A stretch of DNA of 64,000 nt from Orbus sasakiae (GCF_039542345.1 NZ_BAABHY010000001.1:1116001-1180000); one strand, 5' to 3'; shown: positions 43,252-52,355, counted from the stretch's first letter. Numbers and translations: made by a program. The notes: generated by a model from the letters alone, not told the origin.

Positions 43252-44988
43252 ATGTTCAAAAATACATTAAACCTCACTAGCGAAGGTAATAAAAACTTAA
43301 CATATGCCATTATTATATGTACGCTCGAAAACTTAACATTGTTTTTACCATTTGTAGTCTTGCTACAAATGATCGTTACGTTAATTATGCCTTTAGTCAC
43401 ACAAACGCCATTGGATACCAACCATCTTTGGATGTTGTTTGCATTTGGTATTTTATCCGCTCTGCTTTTTTTTATTGTTTACCGTATTGAATATCGTAAG
43501 ACATATACAGCGGCTTATAATGAATCTATGGCAACTCGTGTTGAAGTTGCTGAACGAATGCGTAAACTGCCGTTAAGTTTTTTTAATCAACGTAATTTAG
43601 CTGACTTAACGACCAATTTAATGTCAAATTGTTTTACGATTGAGCATGTCATGAGCCATGTTGTTCCGCAAATGATTGGCTATACACTTTCTAGTACTAT
43701 TGCCTGTATTATGCTTGCTGTGTATGACTGGCGAATGGCACTGGCTATATTCTGTGTTTTACCTTTAGCTGCCTTTATTGTGTTTGTTGGGAAAAAATTG
43801 GAAGAAGGGTTATCACAGCAACATATTAAAGCTAAATTAGCGGTTTCAGATCAAGTACAAGAATATTTAGAAGGCATTAAAGTCATCAAGGCGTTTGGTT
43901 TATCTGAACAGAAATTTAGACATTTGGATTCTAGCCTTAAAAATATGATGAAAGCCGCCATTAAATTCGAATTTTTAGCGGGTATGTTTGTGACAGGTTC
44001 CACCATTTTATTACAAACGGGAATCGGTATTGTGATTTTAGTTGGCGTAACGTTAGTCAGCAATGGTACACTGAATATTTTTGCTTTTTTAACGTTTATT
44101 CTCGTCAGTACTCGTATCTATGCCCCTATTATTGCATTAATGACATTATTGCCTGAATTTTTCCACTTCTTACAATCCCTCAAAAGTATGCAAAAATTAA
44201 GGCGAACAGAACCAATGAATGGACGCACTGATATCGATCTAACGAATTTTGATATTTCATTAAACGACGTTACCTTTGCTTATAATCAAGTCGACGTCAT
44301 AAAACATGCCACAATAACGATTCCAGCCAATAAGGTGACAGCATTTGTGGGGCCATCCGGAAGTGGGAAAACAACCTTATCCCGCCTCATTGGTCGGTTT
44401 TGGGATGTCAAATCAGGATCAATTATCATTGGTAATCAAACTATTAGGGATATTGACCCCGACAAATTAATGAGCTATATGTCTTTTGTGTTCCAAGATG
44501 TTATATTATTTAACGATACTATTTTTAATAATATTCGTGTTGGTAATGAAAATGCAACAGCAGAACAAGTTTATGATGCAGCGCGCAAAGCGCGTTGTGA
44601 CGAATTTATTATGCGCTTACCACAAAGCTATGACACCGTATTGAGCGAAAATGGAGGTACTTTGTCTGGTGGTGAACGGCAACGGATTTCGATTGCAAGA
44701 GCCCTCCTCAAAAATGCACCGATCATCTTACTTGATGAAGCAACGGCATCTCTCGATCCACAAAATGAAGTATTAATTCAGCAAGCAATCTCAGAACTTA
44801 TTTACAATCGGACCGTGATTGTTATTGCTCATCGATTAAGAACGATCACAAACGCAGACCAAATTATCGTGTTGGATCATGGTCATATTATTGAGCAAGG
44901 CAATTTTAAGTCATTAATGGCACAATCAGGATTATTTTATAAATTATATACCATACAGCAGCAAAACCAGGGGTGGAATATAAGTTAA
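43252..44988 (+). CDS. ABC transporter, fused permease/ATPase, second half (YbtP/Q- or IrtA/B-like)
   Basis: A 578-aa partner half transporter. Six membrane segments cover about residues 15-300 (EYLEGIKVIKAFGLSEQKF in the coupling region), then an ATPase with Walker A GPSGSGKTT (near 367), signature LSGGERQR (near 470), Walker B IILLDEATASLDPQNE and H-loop VIAHRLRTI. All catalytic motifs appear intact in both halves. It is coupled to the preceding gene by a 3-bp gap with GAGGA just upstream, and shares its Fur-controlled promoter. It is the last protein gene before the right tRNA repeat. Confidence 0.88.
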   Translation: MFKNTLNLTSEGNKNLTYAIIICTLENLTLFLPFVVLLQMIVTLIMPLVTQTPLDTNHLWMLFAFGILSALLFFIVYRIEYRKTYTAAYNESMATRVEVAERMRKLPLSFFNQRNLADLTTNLMSNCFTIEHVMSHVVPQMIGYTLSSTIACIMLAVYDWRMALAIFCVLPLAAFIVFVGKKLEEGLSQQHIKAKLAVSDQVQEYLEGIKVIKAFGLSEQKFRHLDSSLKNMMKAAIKFEFLAGMFVTGSTILLQTGIGIVILVGVTLVSNGTLNIFAFLTFILVSTRIYAPIIALMTLLPEFFHFLQSLKSMQKLRRTEPMNGRTDIDLTNFDISLNDVTFAYNQVDVIKHATITIPANKVTAFVGPSGSGKTTLSRLIGRFWDVKSGSIIIGNQTIRDIDPDKLMSYMSFVFQDVILFNDTIFNNIRVGNENATAEQVYDAARKARCDEFIMRLPQSYDTVLSENGGTLSGGERQRISIARALLKNAPIILLDEATASLDPQNEVLIQQAISELIYNRTVIVIAHRLRTITNADQIIVLDHGHIIEQGNFKSLMAQSGLFYKLYTIQQQNQGWNIS

Positions 44989-45088
44989 ATCTTAGTGATA
45001 ATAAGACCTATTATTCGTCTATTTTGCTAATATTACATACAGATTAACTAAACATTAACCAATCAAACCGATTTATTTAAAATTTTTA

Positions 45089-45116
45089 TTGACTGAACGG
45101 ATAAGATGAGTAAAAT
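45089..45116 (+). promoter_or_regulatory. Promoter of the second tRNA-Leu/Gly/Cys copy
   Basis: TTGACT, 16-bp spacer, TAAAAT, then GCACTG as in the left copy. Resemblance beyond the 188-bp repeat suggests the two promoters share ancestry and have since diverged. Confidence 0.65.
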
Positions 45117-45159
45117 GCACTGCATTCAAAACGTAATTACCTTTAGGTAGCTGTTTTGA

Positions 45160-45247
45160 GCCCGGGTGGTGAAATCGGTAGACACAAGGGATTTAAAATC
45201 CCTCGGCCTTTTTGGCCGTGCGAGTTCAAGTCTCGCCCCGGGCACCA
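45160..45247 (+). tRNA. tRNA-Leu (anticodon TAA), copy 2
   Basis: Identical to the tRNA at 17859-17946, including encoded CCA. Part of the right 188-bp repeat. Confidence 0.97.
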
Positions 45248-45270
45248 ATTTCAAAATGTAATATCTCAAT

Positions 45271-45346
45271 GCGGGAATAGCTCAGTTGGTAGAGCGCAAC
45301 CTTGCCAAGGTTGAGGTCGCGAGTTCGAACCTCGTTTCCCGCTCCA
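45271..45346 (+). tRNA. tRNA-Gly (anticodon GCC), copy 2
   Basis: Identical to the tRNA at 17970-18045, with encoded CCA. Confidence 0.97.
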
Positions 45347-45386
45347 AACTCTCGATAATATTTTTATAATCATTAAAGAGACGATT

Positions 45387-45460
45387 GGCGCGTTGGCAGA
45401 GTGGTTATGCAGCGGATTGCAAATCCGCGGACCTCGGTTCGATTCCGGGACGCGCCTCCA
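45387..45460 (+). tRNA. tRNA-Cys (anticodon GCA)
   Basis: A 74-nt tRNA with acceptor GGCGCGT pairing with ACGCGCC, anticodon loop with GCA (GGATTGCAAATCC), T-loop TTCGATT and encoded CCA. In E. coli glyW, cysT and leuZ are clustered after pgsA. Confidence 0.97.
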
Positions 45461-45792
45461 TAAATAGTTTAATATTTAAAATCAATAGTGATAAAAATCA
45501 AGTTAACTTACTTAAATATCTAATTAGAATACTTTGTACTTAATTTGATATGTTTTAGATATCTTATGAGTTGGTTTTTATATTAAGTATCAGAATTAAT
45601 TAAATGAACGTAATAAATGCCTGTTAGCAGTCTTAATTCGTTTGTTGATAGACACTTAACTCAAGTATTTCGGTCTATTCAAGATTAATGTGATTACTTT
45701 TTGATATGCAAAGTACACATAAAAAACAATAAGTAATACAAAAAAAGCAGTGATAGTCATCAATAAAAATACTATATGCTTTTTTGATTTTG
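45461..45792. other. AT-rich intergenic region after tRNA-Cys
   Basis: A 332-bp spacer without a gene. Its right end carries an A-run with GCA (45741-45749) and a matching TGC with T-run (45777-45785), a long-looped hairpin that may terminate the leftward acyltransferase gene. Nothing else recognised; no extra copy of the tRNA-Cys 3' end was seen. Confidence 0.5.
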
Positions 45793-46860
45793 CTAATTTT
45801 TTACCGTGATAAAATTTATTATTGTTGATGAGACTTTCTTAAATAAGAAATACAATATTGTTGCAAATATAACACATAAAAATGTGACAACTGTAAACAT
45901 TAAAACTTTATTCATTTCTGAAAAAACAGCATATTTACTTAAAATAACTAGCAAACCAGTATGAGATAAATACAGTATATAAGATATATCCCCAGTTTTT
46001 GCTAAATAAGGATTAGATAGTATTTTTAAAAACTTCTCTTTTTTATAAAATAATAAAATAATAATAAATGAAAAAACAAAATAAATATTAAAATCAGTTA
46101 AATTATTTCCATTCCTAAACAAAATAAGTCTACATAGTTCAATGATACAAAATAGTTCCAAAATTATTAAAATCACATTCCATCTTTTTTTATTTAATTT
46201 ACCCCAGTCATTTTTATTTATAAAGTCTACAATCATATAAGCAAATATACCAACTGATAATCCTAGCGTCCCTCTAAGGATACCTTGAGATAAAAAATTT
46301 AAAATAATTGGTTGTGAATGCCCTGCAACTTGACCTATGTTTGCAGTCATATAGCATAATGATAAAATAGCTAAAACAGGAATAAAAAGATAAAGTGCTT
46401 TTTCTTTAAAAAAGAACATTAAAGCATAAATAAAACTACCTAACCAAAACAAAACTGTTACAAACCACATGCCACCTATCATTGTGGGTATACGACTAAA
46501 GTCGCATAATAAAATATTACTTAAAAAGAAACTACTCGTACTAGTGTGAATTCCAAAGCTTTTCGTAATGAAATACAAAACAAATAAACAAAAAATAAAT
46601 TGCGGATATAATCGTTTAAATCTTGCTAAAAAAAAGTTTCCTAATCCAGTAGGATTTTGAGAGATTAATGATTTAGCATAAAAAGATTTCGCCATTAAAA
46701 ACCCTGACAAAATAAAAAAACACTCTACAGCTAGATGTGCAGCTTTAAAATATTTACTTTCATAACTATCATTACCATAAATAATTATTACTGTGTGATG
46801 CCAACAAATAAAAATAGCTAAAATAAATCTTAAACTATTAAAAGAATATATACTATTCAT
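45793..46860 (-). CDS. Acyltransferase 3 family membrane protein (OafA-like)
   Basis: A 355-aa protein with about ten hydrophobic segments and the acyltransferase 3 start NSLRFILAIFICWHHTVI, including the catalytic-type His pair. AHLAVECFFILSGFLMAKSF is also family-typical. Such enzymes O-acetylate or succinylate surface polysaccharides. The gene is much more AT-rich than its neighbours and stands beside a GT9 gene, so a role in glycan or LPS modification is likely. Acquired DNA is likely. Confidence 0.87.
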   Translation of the reverse strand: MNSIYSFNSLRFILAIFICWHHTVIIIYGNDSYESKYFKAAHLAVECFFILSGFLMAKSFYAKSLISQNPTGLGNFFLARFKRLYPQFIFCLFVLYFITKSFGIHTSTSSFFLSNILLCDFSRIPTMIGGMWFVTVLFWLGSFIYALMFFFKEKALYLFIPVLAILSLCYMTANIGQVAGHSQPIILNFLSQGILRGTLGLSVGIFAYMIVDFINKNDWGKLNKKRWNVILIILELFCIIELCRLILFRNGNNLTDFNIYFVFSFIIILLFYKKEKFLKILSNPYLAKTGDISYILYLSHTGLLVILSKYAVFSEMNKVLMFTVVTFLCVIFATILYFLFKKVSSTIINFITVKN

Positions 46861-47318
46861 CTAAACTACCCGTATTAAAAAATTGAGTATATTAAAATTT
46901 CAATCAAATCATGGCAAATGATATTTTCTATGTTCTACAATTTTACTAAAACTCTATTTATCGGTATATAAGGGGCTATTCGATATTGTTATAAATTATC
47001 TGAACATTTTTATCTATTTAGGGTAAGCACTTAGTATTTTAGTGTTTTACTATTTTTAAATTTGATTATTTCATTATTGATGTTATTTTATGTTTTAGAT
47101 TTATATCTCACGTATCAAGATCATTTCAATTAGTTAGAGCAATGTAGTAAACATATTAATCAGAACTAAATCATAAAGATTATGATATCAATATCAAATA
47201 AGTCCTGGCTTTTAACAAAAAAATCGTAATATCTTACAGCTTAGAGTAAGGCCGTCTAAGTAGTTAATTACCAAGGCTTGTGATATAATTTAATGATATA
47301 AATAATAGATGAGAATGG
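46861..47318. other. Divergent AT-rich spacer between acyltransferase and GT9 genes
   Basis: A 458-bp region with no gene recognised. TATAAT at 47284-47289 is a plausible -10 for the GT9 gene. Confidence 0.5.
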
Positions 47319-48431
47319 ATGATGTCGTTAAAACGATTGTTGGACAAGCTAAAACACCTAAATAGACAAAGGAATCTAAAAACTAAAATCTTAAAAAAGA
47401 AAATTTATTTCTCCTACATTAGTCTGATCAAAATACGATCCTCATTAGTTCCTGCTAAATATAAAAATATAACTATATTAATGACTGATCTCGGAATTGG
47501 AGATGTAATAGTCGCCTCTTTTTTAATAAAATCATTAAGAGACTCATCGTTTAATGTCAGCGTGATTGTTGAAGAAAGAATTGCATATTTATTTGACGGA
47601 TTTATTGACGTTGATAAAAAGATACTTTTTGGAGACCTAGATTTGCTAAAAAAACAAGTAAAAGACAATCGAATAGATTTGTTAATTGACCTAATGGATA
47701 TTAATGATTTAACAGAAAAAAGAATACAAATTATTCATACAATAAAACCAAAGCATACGATCGGCTTTAATCAAAAAAATCACGTGTACGACACATCAAT
47801 AAAATACAAAAAATATCATGACCATTTTACAAGTAGAATGACAACAATATTAAATTTATTAAATGTTAAATTCAATGATGTAAAATATTATTTTAATTTA
47901 CCCCCATCAGCTTACGATGAAGTTAATAATTTTTTATTTGAACATAAAATAAATAACAAAAAAATTATTGCTTTCAATCCCTTTGGCTCATTTTCAGAAA
48001 AAAGTTTTTCATACCAGCAAATTAATAATATCATCAATTTCATGTCAAAATATGAAGATTCTGTGTTGATTATTATTGGCGAAAAAAATAAATTATCACT
48101 TATCAATAATGTACATAAAAACGTATTTATTGGTAATTTTTCAAGTTTTTTTGCATCGATTGCTTTAGTTGAATTATGTGATTTATTAATATCTGTTGAT
48201 ACGTCTATAGTACATGTTGGTAATGCTTTCAATAAAAAACTAATTAGTATTTATAGTAATATGCAAATAGGAGAATTTGACAGCAATATCGCATGGGCGC
48301 CTAATTATGGTAATGCCAAACAAATATTTACTAAAGAGTATAAAAGGACGTCTATTGGCGACGACATATCAAAAATGGAATTAGATGAATTATTCAAAGA
48401 AATAGAACAAGACATTGCTCTGAAATATTAA
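47319..48431 (+). CDS. Glycosyltransferase family 9 (heptosyltransferase-like) protein
   Basis: A 370-aa protein. The Rossmann start ITILMTDLGIGDVIVASFLI and the C-terminal CDLLISVDTSIVHVGNAF match GT9 enzymes such as WaaC, WaaF and WaaQ. Two conserved blocks in between (DLLIDLMD, KHTIGFNQKNHVYD) also fit. The first 35 residues are highly basic. Substrate unknown; inner-core LPS or another surface glycan is likely. No other waa genes are adjacent. It is very AT-rich like the divergent acyltransferase gene. Confidence 0.83.
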   Translation: MMSLKRLLDKLKHLNRQRNLKTKILKKKIYFSYISLIKIRSSLVPAKYKNITILMTDLGIGDVIVASFLIKSLRDSSFNVSVIVEERIAYLFDGFIDVDKKILFGDLDLLKKQVKDNRIDLLIDLMDINDLTEKRIQIIHTIKPKHTIGFNQKNHVYDTSIKYKKYHDHFTSRMTTILNLLNVKFNDVKYYFNLPPSAYDEVNNFLFEHKINNKKIIAFNPFGSFSEKSFSYQQINNIINFMSKYEDSVLIIIGEKNKLSLINNVHKNVFIGNFSSFFASIALVELCDLLISVDTSIVHVGNAFNKKLISIYSNMQIGEFDSNIAWAPNYGNAKQIFTKEYKRTSIGDDISKMELDELFKEIEQDIALKY

Positions 48432-49004
48432 ATATCATATGAATGTGATATATCAACATGAAATAGCTGAAAATATCATAAAAATTGGATATTTGAATAT
48501 TTGTCCTAACGTTTTAAAGCTAGAATTAAAATAGTTAGCTGAATTTTAGCGAATTGAAATGGCAAGATAAAATAAAGGTTAAAAAATTAAGTGATTTAGG
48601 ATACATCAATCATTATGTTTTATAAAATAAAATAAATCTTAAGACATCCGAGAAATACATAAATGCAGTAAAATCGCTGGAAGTATGCACCTATAAATGT
48701 TCACCATACAACCAGAGCTAGCCATAGTATATGTAAAGTTTAAACAAACAATAACTGTAAATATTTTGTTCTTACTGTTTGTTTATTTTTTACTTCGGAT
48801 AAAAAGATAAATATTGAACACACTGATTTATCTAAAATGTTTAAATTAGAAAGCAAGGGTCCAATTATGATGACGCTTATATAGCTAAATACAGTAATAA
48901 TAAATTAAAAAGACCTTATTCAATTAACCTGTTAAGTAAATCTTTAATATATCAAACTAAAAAAAATTAACGCAATTGCATTCATACTAAATCTACATAT
49001 AGCT
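48432..49004. other. Intergenic region with possible gene debris
   Basis: A 573-bp AT-rich region. A TAAACAAACA/TGTTTGTTTA inverted repeat (48741-48750 and 48776-48785) followed by a T-run may be a terminator. Around 48810-48970 two short open stretches in different frames (SKMFKLESKGP, then YDDAYIAKYSNNKLKRPYSI) look like remains of a disrupted gene, but I cannot identify it. Confidence 0.4.
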
Positions 49005-49901
49005 TTAAGCAGTAATACAGTTGATAATAAACTCTTTCGATTCAAGTAGCTGTATAAACCTTGTCATTCCTTGGGTCCGTTTTTTATTACGATGAGTGAT
49101 AATATAAAATTGGCGCGTCAATTTAGGTAAATCACAATGAATTAAACTAATTTTTTGCTGTGCAAGTAAATCACTTACTACATAATGCGACAAACAACTT
49201 ATGCCTAGACCTGCCGCTACCGCATATTTTATTGCTTCAGAATTACCCAACTCCATGCTAATTTGAAATTGATTCAATTGTGCGTGTAAAAACCGTTCAA
49301 CTATTGCTCTTGTACCACTGCCCTTTTCCCTTAATAGCCACGGAGCTGATGATAATTGTTGGTGATCAAAATATTTTTGTTCTTTAGAGAATGCTTTAAA
49401 CATCACTAATTCATCGTCTTGCCAGGGTTTAACAATAATATCTTCATGATGGCAATTTCCTTCTATCAAACCAATATCAATATCAAAGTTAGCTACCGCA
49501 GTAATGATAGCATCTGTATTGCTCACCATCATATCTAATGTCGAAGATGGATAGTGTTGACGAAATAATGCCAACATATTTGGCATGATGTAATTACCAA
49601 TCGTTGTACTCGCACCAATTTTAATCGCGGTCGGATGAGTTGAAAATAAATTTTCAACCTCTTGCACAGAATTAAGAATATTAATCGCCATCGGTAATAA
49701 CAATCGCCCATTTTCATTAAGAATAAGTTGCCGACCGTGACGGTCAAACAGCGGTGAATCTAAGATTGTTTCTAATTTTAACAATGCTTGGCTTGCAGCA
49801 GATTGAGTAATATGCAAATGATCTGCAGCCATCTTTACCGTGTTATATTTAACAACATAATGAAAAACGGTTAACTCTTTTAAGGTTATTTTTGCTGGCA
49901 T
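49005..49901 (-). CDS. yeiE: LysR family regulator, YeiE-like
   Basis: A 298-aa LysR-type regulator. The N-terminal helix-turn-helix is ELTVFHYVVKYNTVKMAADH followed by TQSAASQAL; the effector-binding domain covers about residues 90-295. The ATG at 49901 is preferred to a GTG three codons earlier. It is divergent from a YeiH-type exporter, as in E. coli yeiE/yeiH, where YeiE responds to sulfite. That pairing, not residue-level evidence, supports the YeiE assignment. The 100-bp intergenic space should hold its operator. Confidence 0.85.
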   Translation of the reverse strand: MPAKITLKELTVFHYVVKYNTVKMAADHLHITQSAASQALLKLETILDSPLFDRHGRQLILNENGRLLLPMAINILNSVQEVENLFSTHPTAIKIGASTTIGNYIMPNMLALFRQHYPSSTLDMMVSNTDAIITAVANFDIDIGLIEGNCHHEDIIVKPWQDDELVMFKAFSKEQKYFDHQQLSSAPWLLREKGSGTRAIVERFLHAQLNQFQISMELGNSEAIKYAVAAGLGISCLSHYVVSDLLAQQKISLIHCDLPKLTRQFYIITHRNKKRTQGMTRFIQLLESKEFIINCITA

Positions 49902-50000
49902 GATAATCACAATATTATTAATTAATAAATCTAATATATCAGAGAAATTAAATTAATTTTATTTATTTAAATAACAACGTTATAGTAGTTTTTATTTTTA

Positions 50001-51038
50001 ATGAAGAGTTTATTTATCATGCAAGTTAAAAAATATATTCCCGGTATCAGCTTATCGTTATTATTGGCGATGATTGCCTCGTTAATTGCAAATATCTCTT
50101 ATATTAAACATCTTGGCTTATCGTCAATTGTGATAGCGATTATTCTCGGTTTGCTGATAGGTAATAGTGTTTATCCTAAACTCAGTCATTATTGCTATGT
50201 TGGGGTTGATTTTAGCAAAGGGAAAATTTTGCGTTTAGCCATTATCTTGTTTGGTATCAAACTGACCTTTCAAGATATTGCTTTAGTCGGTTATCAAGGC
50301 ATCCTTATCGATATATTAATGGTAGTCAGTACTTTTTTATTAACTATGTGGATGGGGATTAAGTTATTTCATCTTGATCAAGATAGCGTAATTTTAATTG
50401 GAAGTGGTTGTTCAATTTGTGGTGCAGCGGCTGTCATTGCCACTGAATCAACCATAAACACGAATCCAGAAAAAGTGACCATAGCAGTAGCAATTGTTGT
50501 AATATTTGGTACACTGGCAATGTTTATTTATCCTTTCTTTTATGCTTATATTGCCACTCATTTTGCTATTTCTGACAGCTATTTTGGCATCTATATTGGT
50601 TCTACCATTCACGAAGTCGCCCAAGTTGTTGCTGCAGGTAATGCCATAAGTGAACCAGCGGTTGAAACCGCAGTAATTAGTAAAATGCTCAGAGTATTAT
50701 TGTTAGCACCTTTCTTATTTGTATTATCGGCCTATTTAATTAAAAACCAACAAGGCAATTCTCAAAAACGTAAACTGGTTATTCCATGGTTTGCTATCGG
50801 TTTTTTGTTAATGGCTTGCCTCAATTCACTCAATATCTTACCCAAACAGTTTGTCAGTATTATTATTATGCTTGATAACATTCTACTGACTATGGCGATG
50901 GCAGCACTCGGTTTAACCAGCCATTACTCAGCCTTTCAAAAAGCGGGGATTAAACCATTATTATTAGGTTTTTTCATATTTGTTTGGCTAATCATAGGGG
51001 GAGCAGCGATTAATGTGGCCGTTAATGCTGCTTTGTAG
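50001..51038 (+). CDS. yeiH: YeiH-type putative sulfate/sulfite exporter (UPF0324)
   Basis: A 345-aa polytopic protein with about ten membrane helices and the UPF0324 motifs ILIGSGCSICGAAAVIATES and GIYIGSTIHEVAQVVAAG. The ATG at 50001 is used, but the ATG at 50019 (MQVKKYIPGISLS) has GAAGAG upstream and may be the true start. Export of sulfonate or sulfite-type anions is proposed for this family. Confidence 0.88.
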   Translation: MKSLFIMQVKKYIPGISLSLLLAMIASLIANISYIKHLGLSSIVIAIILGLLIGNSVYPKLSHYCYVGVDFSKGKILRLAIILFGIKLTFQDIALVGYQGILIDILMVVSTFLLTMWMGIKLFHLDQDSVILIGSGCSICGAAAVIATESTINTNPEKVTIAVAIVVIFGTLAMFIYPFFYAYIATHFAISDSYFGIYIGSTIHEVAQVVAAGNAISEPAVETAVISKMLRVLLLAPFLFVLSAYLIKNQQGNSQKRKLVIPWFAIGFLLMACLNSLNILPKQFVSIIIMLDNILLTMAMAALGLTSHYSAFQKAGIKPLLLGFFIFVWLIIGGAAINVAVNAAL

Positions 51039-51062
51039 ATTATGAAGGTAATCTTTAGGACT

Positions 51063-51112
51063 AATCAATACACTGTCAACACAATTCACATTCAGCCAAC
51101 GGTGTATTGATT
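51063..51112 (+). terminator. Possible terminator after yeiH
   Basis: AATCAATACAC and GTGTATTGATT form an 11-bp perfect stem with a long loop, followed by an A/T-rich tail. The loop length makes this uncertain. Confidence 0.4.
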
Positions 51113-51192
51113 TATCATTTATAAAGTTGTTAATGCAATAAATTGTGATTTTTACACTATAATCAGATGTTATGATAAAAAAATAACGAACA

Positions 51193-51564
51193 TTACTCTT
51201 TTACTAACGAGTAACCCGCCTCTTTCCATCCCCGATAACCCCCATCCATCGAAATAATATTTCGGTACCCCATTTTAGTTAGACTTTCTGCAGCTAATAT
51301 AGAACGATAGCCTCCACCACAATACAAAATGATGGTGGTCTCTTGATTTGGAACAAGGGTTTCGATATCTCGTTCAATAATTCCCCGTCCTAGATGAACC
51401 GCATGAGGTAAATGATCATGATTCCATTCACTTTCTTCTCTTACATCAATAAGTAAAGGTAACTGCTGATTATCTAATAACTTTTTTACATCATCGACAG
51501 AACATGTTTTCACAGTTTGACGAGCTGCCTTACATAAGGTTTCAAAACCGAGATTATGTTTCAT
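51193..51564 (-). CDS. Rhodanese-like domain protein
   Basis: A 123-aa single rhodanese domain (residues 20-120). The active-site loop is CGGGYRS with the catalytic Cys and the closing Arg/Ser. LLIDVREESEWNHDHLPHAVH is the CH2A-type motif. No signal peptide, so cytoplasmic (GlpE/YgaP-like rather than PspE). Physiological sulfur donor unknown. Confidence 0.88.
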   Translation of the reverse strand: MKHNLGFETLCKAARQTVKTCSVDDVKKLLDNQQLPLLIDVREESEWNHDHLPHAVHLGRGIIERDIETLVPNQETTIILYCGGGYRSILAAESLTKMGYRNIISMDGGYRGWKEAGYSLVKE

Positions 51565-51950
51565 TGTATTACCTCTGCTGAAAAATGACCTTTATTATAG
51601 AACGAAAATTGATAGAAATATAACCTTATGATTTAACTGTTAAATAATAAATTTGCTATTCTGACAACCTCAGCGTAAAATCTGCGCCGCATATTACTGC
51701 TTATTACGTTGAGCAACTTGTTCAACACTGACTTGACATCAGAGCTATATTTTTCATATCAATTTTTTAATCTATTATTATCATGAAGTTATCAGCTTAA
51801 TTTTCTGTATATTTATTCACTGTTTATTACTTATTTTATATATTTTACGGCACAAATATGGCACAAGTTAATTTTCATGATCATTAGTTAGTGATCATAA
51901 AAATAAGTTTATGCTATATCGATATTGATTTTGTCTAAATTAAATATGCA
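51565..51950. other. Intergenic region containing the left prophage boundary
   Basis: No complete gene. It contains the left 19-bp repeat (51726-51744). TTTACGGCACAA at 51844-51855 is shared with the integrase relic at 54358-54369. The open stretch around it could be the tail of another integrase, but that is uncertain. Confidence 0.45.
51726..51744 (+). repeat. Candidate attL: 19-bp direct repeat
   Basis: CACTGACTTGACATCAGAG, matching 18 of 19 bases at 54470-54488. The pair brackets the decayed prophage. Confidence 0.65.
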
Positions 51951-51966
51951 CTGTATATATGAACAG
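51951..51966. promoter_or_regulatory. LexA (SOS) box upstream of the umuD relic
   Basis: CTGTATATATGAACAG fits CTGT-N8-ACAG exactly, with an AT-rich core as in strong SOS boxes. It overlaps the first ATG (51959) of the umuD-like frame. The operator appears intact although the gene is not. Confidence 0.75.
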
Positions 51967-52220
51967 AAAAAATAACAGCAATACAGGTTTAAATGAATTG
52001 CTGATAAAATGTCGGCTAACAAGTTACATACTGTGCGTATTTGGTGAATCGATGCGTGACGGTAGGATTTAAAATGGCGGATTCGTCAATACAGGCTAAA
52101 CATGGTAGTGATGTTGTTGTCGTTATGCTTAACAGTGAATTCACAATTAAAAAGTTACAACTTGAGCCAAGATTAGCATTAAGTCCGATGAATCCAGACT
52201 ATGAACCAAAAACTCTATAA
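51959..52220 (+). pseudogene. umuD: umuD-like (S24 peptidase) relic
   Basis: UmuD is the SOS-induced, self-cleaving subunit of the Pol V mutasome. The first frame reads GLNELLIKC...VFGESMRDGRI and stops at 52070-52072. It keeps the nucleophile Ser in GESM. A second frame from 52074 reads DSSIQAKHGSDVVVVMLNSE, then EFTIKKLQLEPRLALSPMNP, and stops at 52220; this holds the KKLQL Lys region. The frame break and short loss between the two (the SDGDLL segment) inactivate it. Its C-terminus and any umuC are gone. Confidence 0.8.
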
Positions 52221-52355
52221 GCTATCGAAAGTCGATTCAAAAGAAAATATTATAAATGGAATATTGAAGGTAAAAAACAATATCTATGCCCATACTGCAG
52301 TAACAGATTAGAAAGAAAAGAAAGCTCTCAAGCATTTAACAAAAGATTTAAATAA
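52221..52355 (+). pseudogene. Zn-ribbon protein fragment
   Basis: A 44-codon open stretch directly after the umuD relic stop and without a start codon. It ends in YLCPYCSNRLERKESSQAF and has a single CxxC pair. It looks like the end of a small phage zinc-binding protein. Identity not recognised. Confidence 0.4.

Larger units (their letters stand above)
45160..45347 (+). repeat. 188-bp perfect direct repeat (tRNA-Leu + spacer + tRNA-Gly), right copy
   Basis: Exact duplicate of 17859-18046. It is followed after 39 bp by tRNA-Cys, which is absent at the left copy. This suggests the ancestral cluster was Leu-Gly-Cys and that the NRPS segment separates a duplicated Leu-Gly pair from it. Confidence 0.97.

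Noticed and set aside
21321..44988. Firm siderophore assignment
   Set aside because: Fur box and ABC pair are suggestive, but no iron-ligand biosynthesis genes or receptor are present in the window; kept as hypothesis only.
47414..48232. Leftward frames inside the GT9 gene
   Set aside because: Antisense to a gene with clear GT9 motifs; no motifs of their own.
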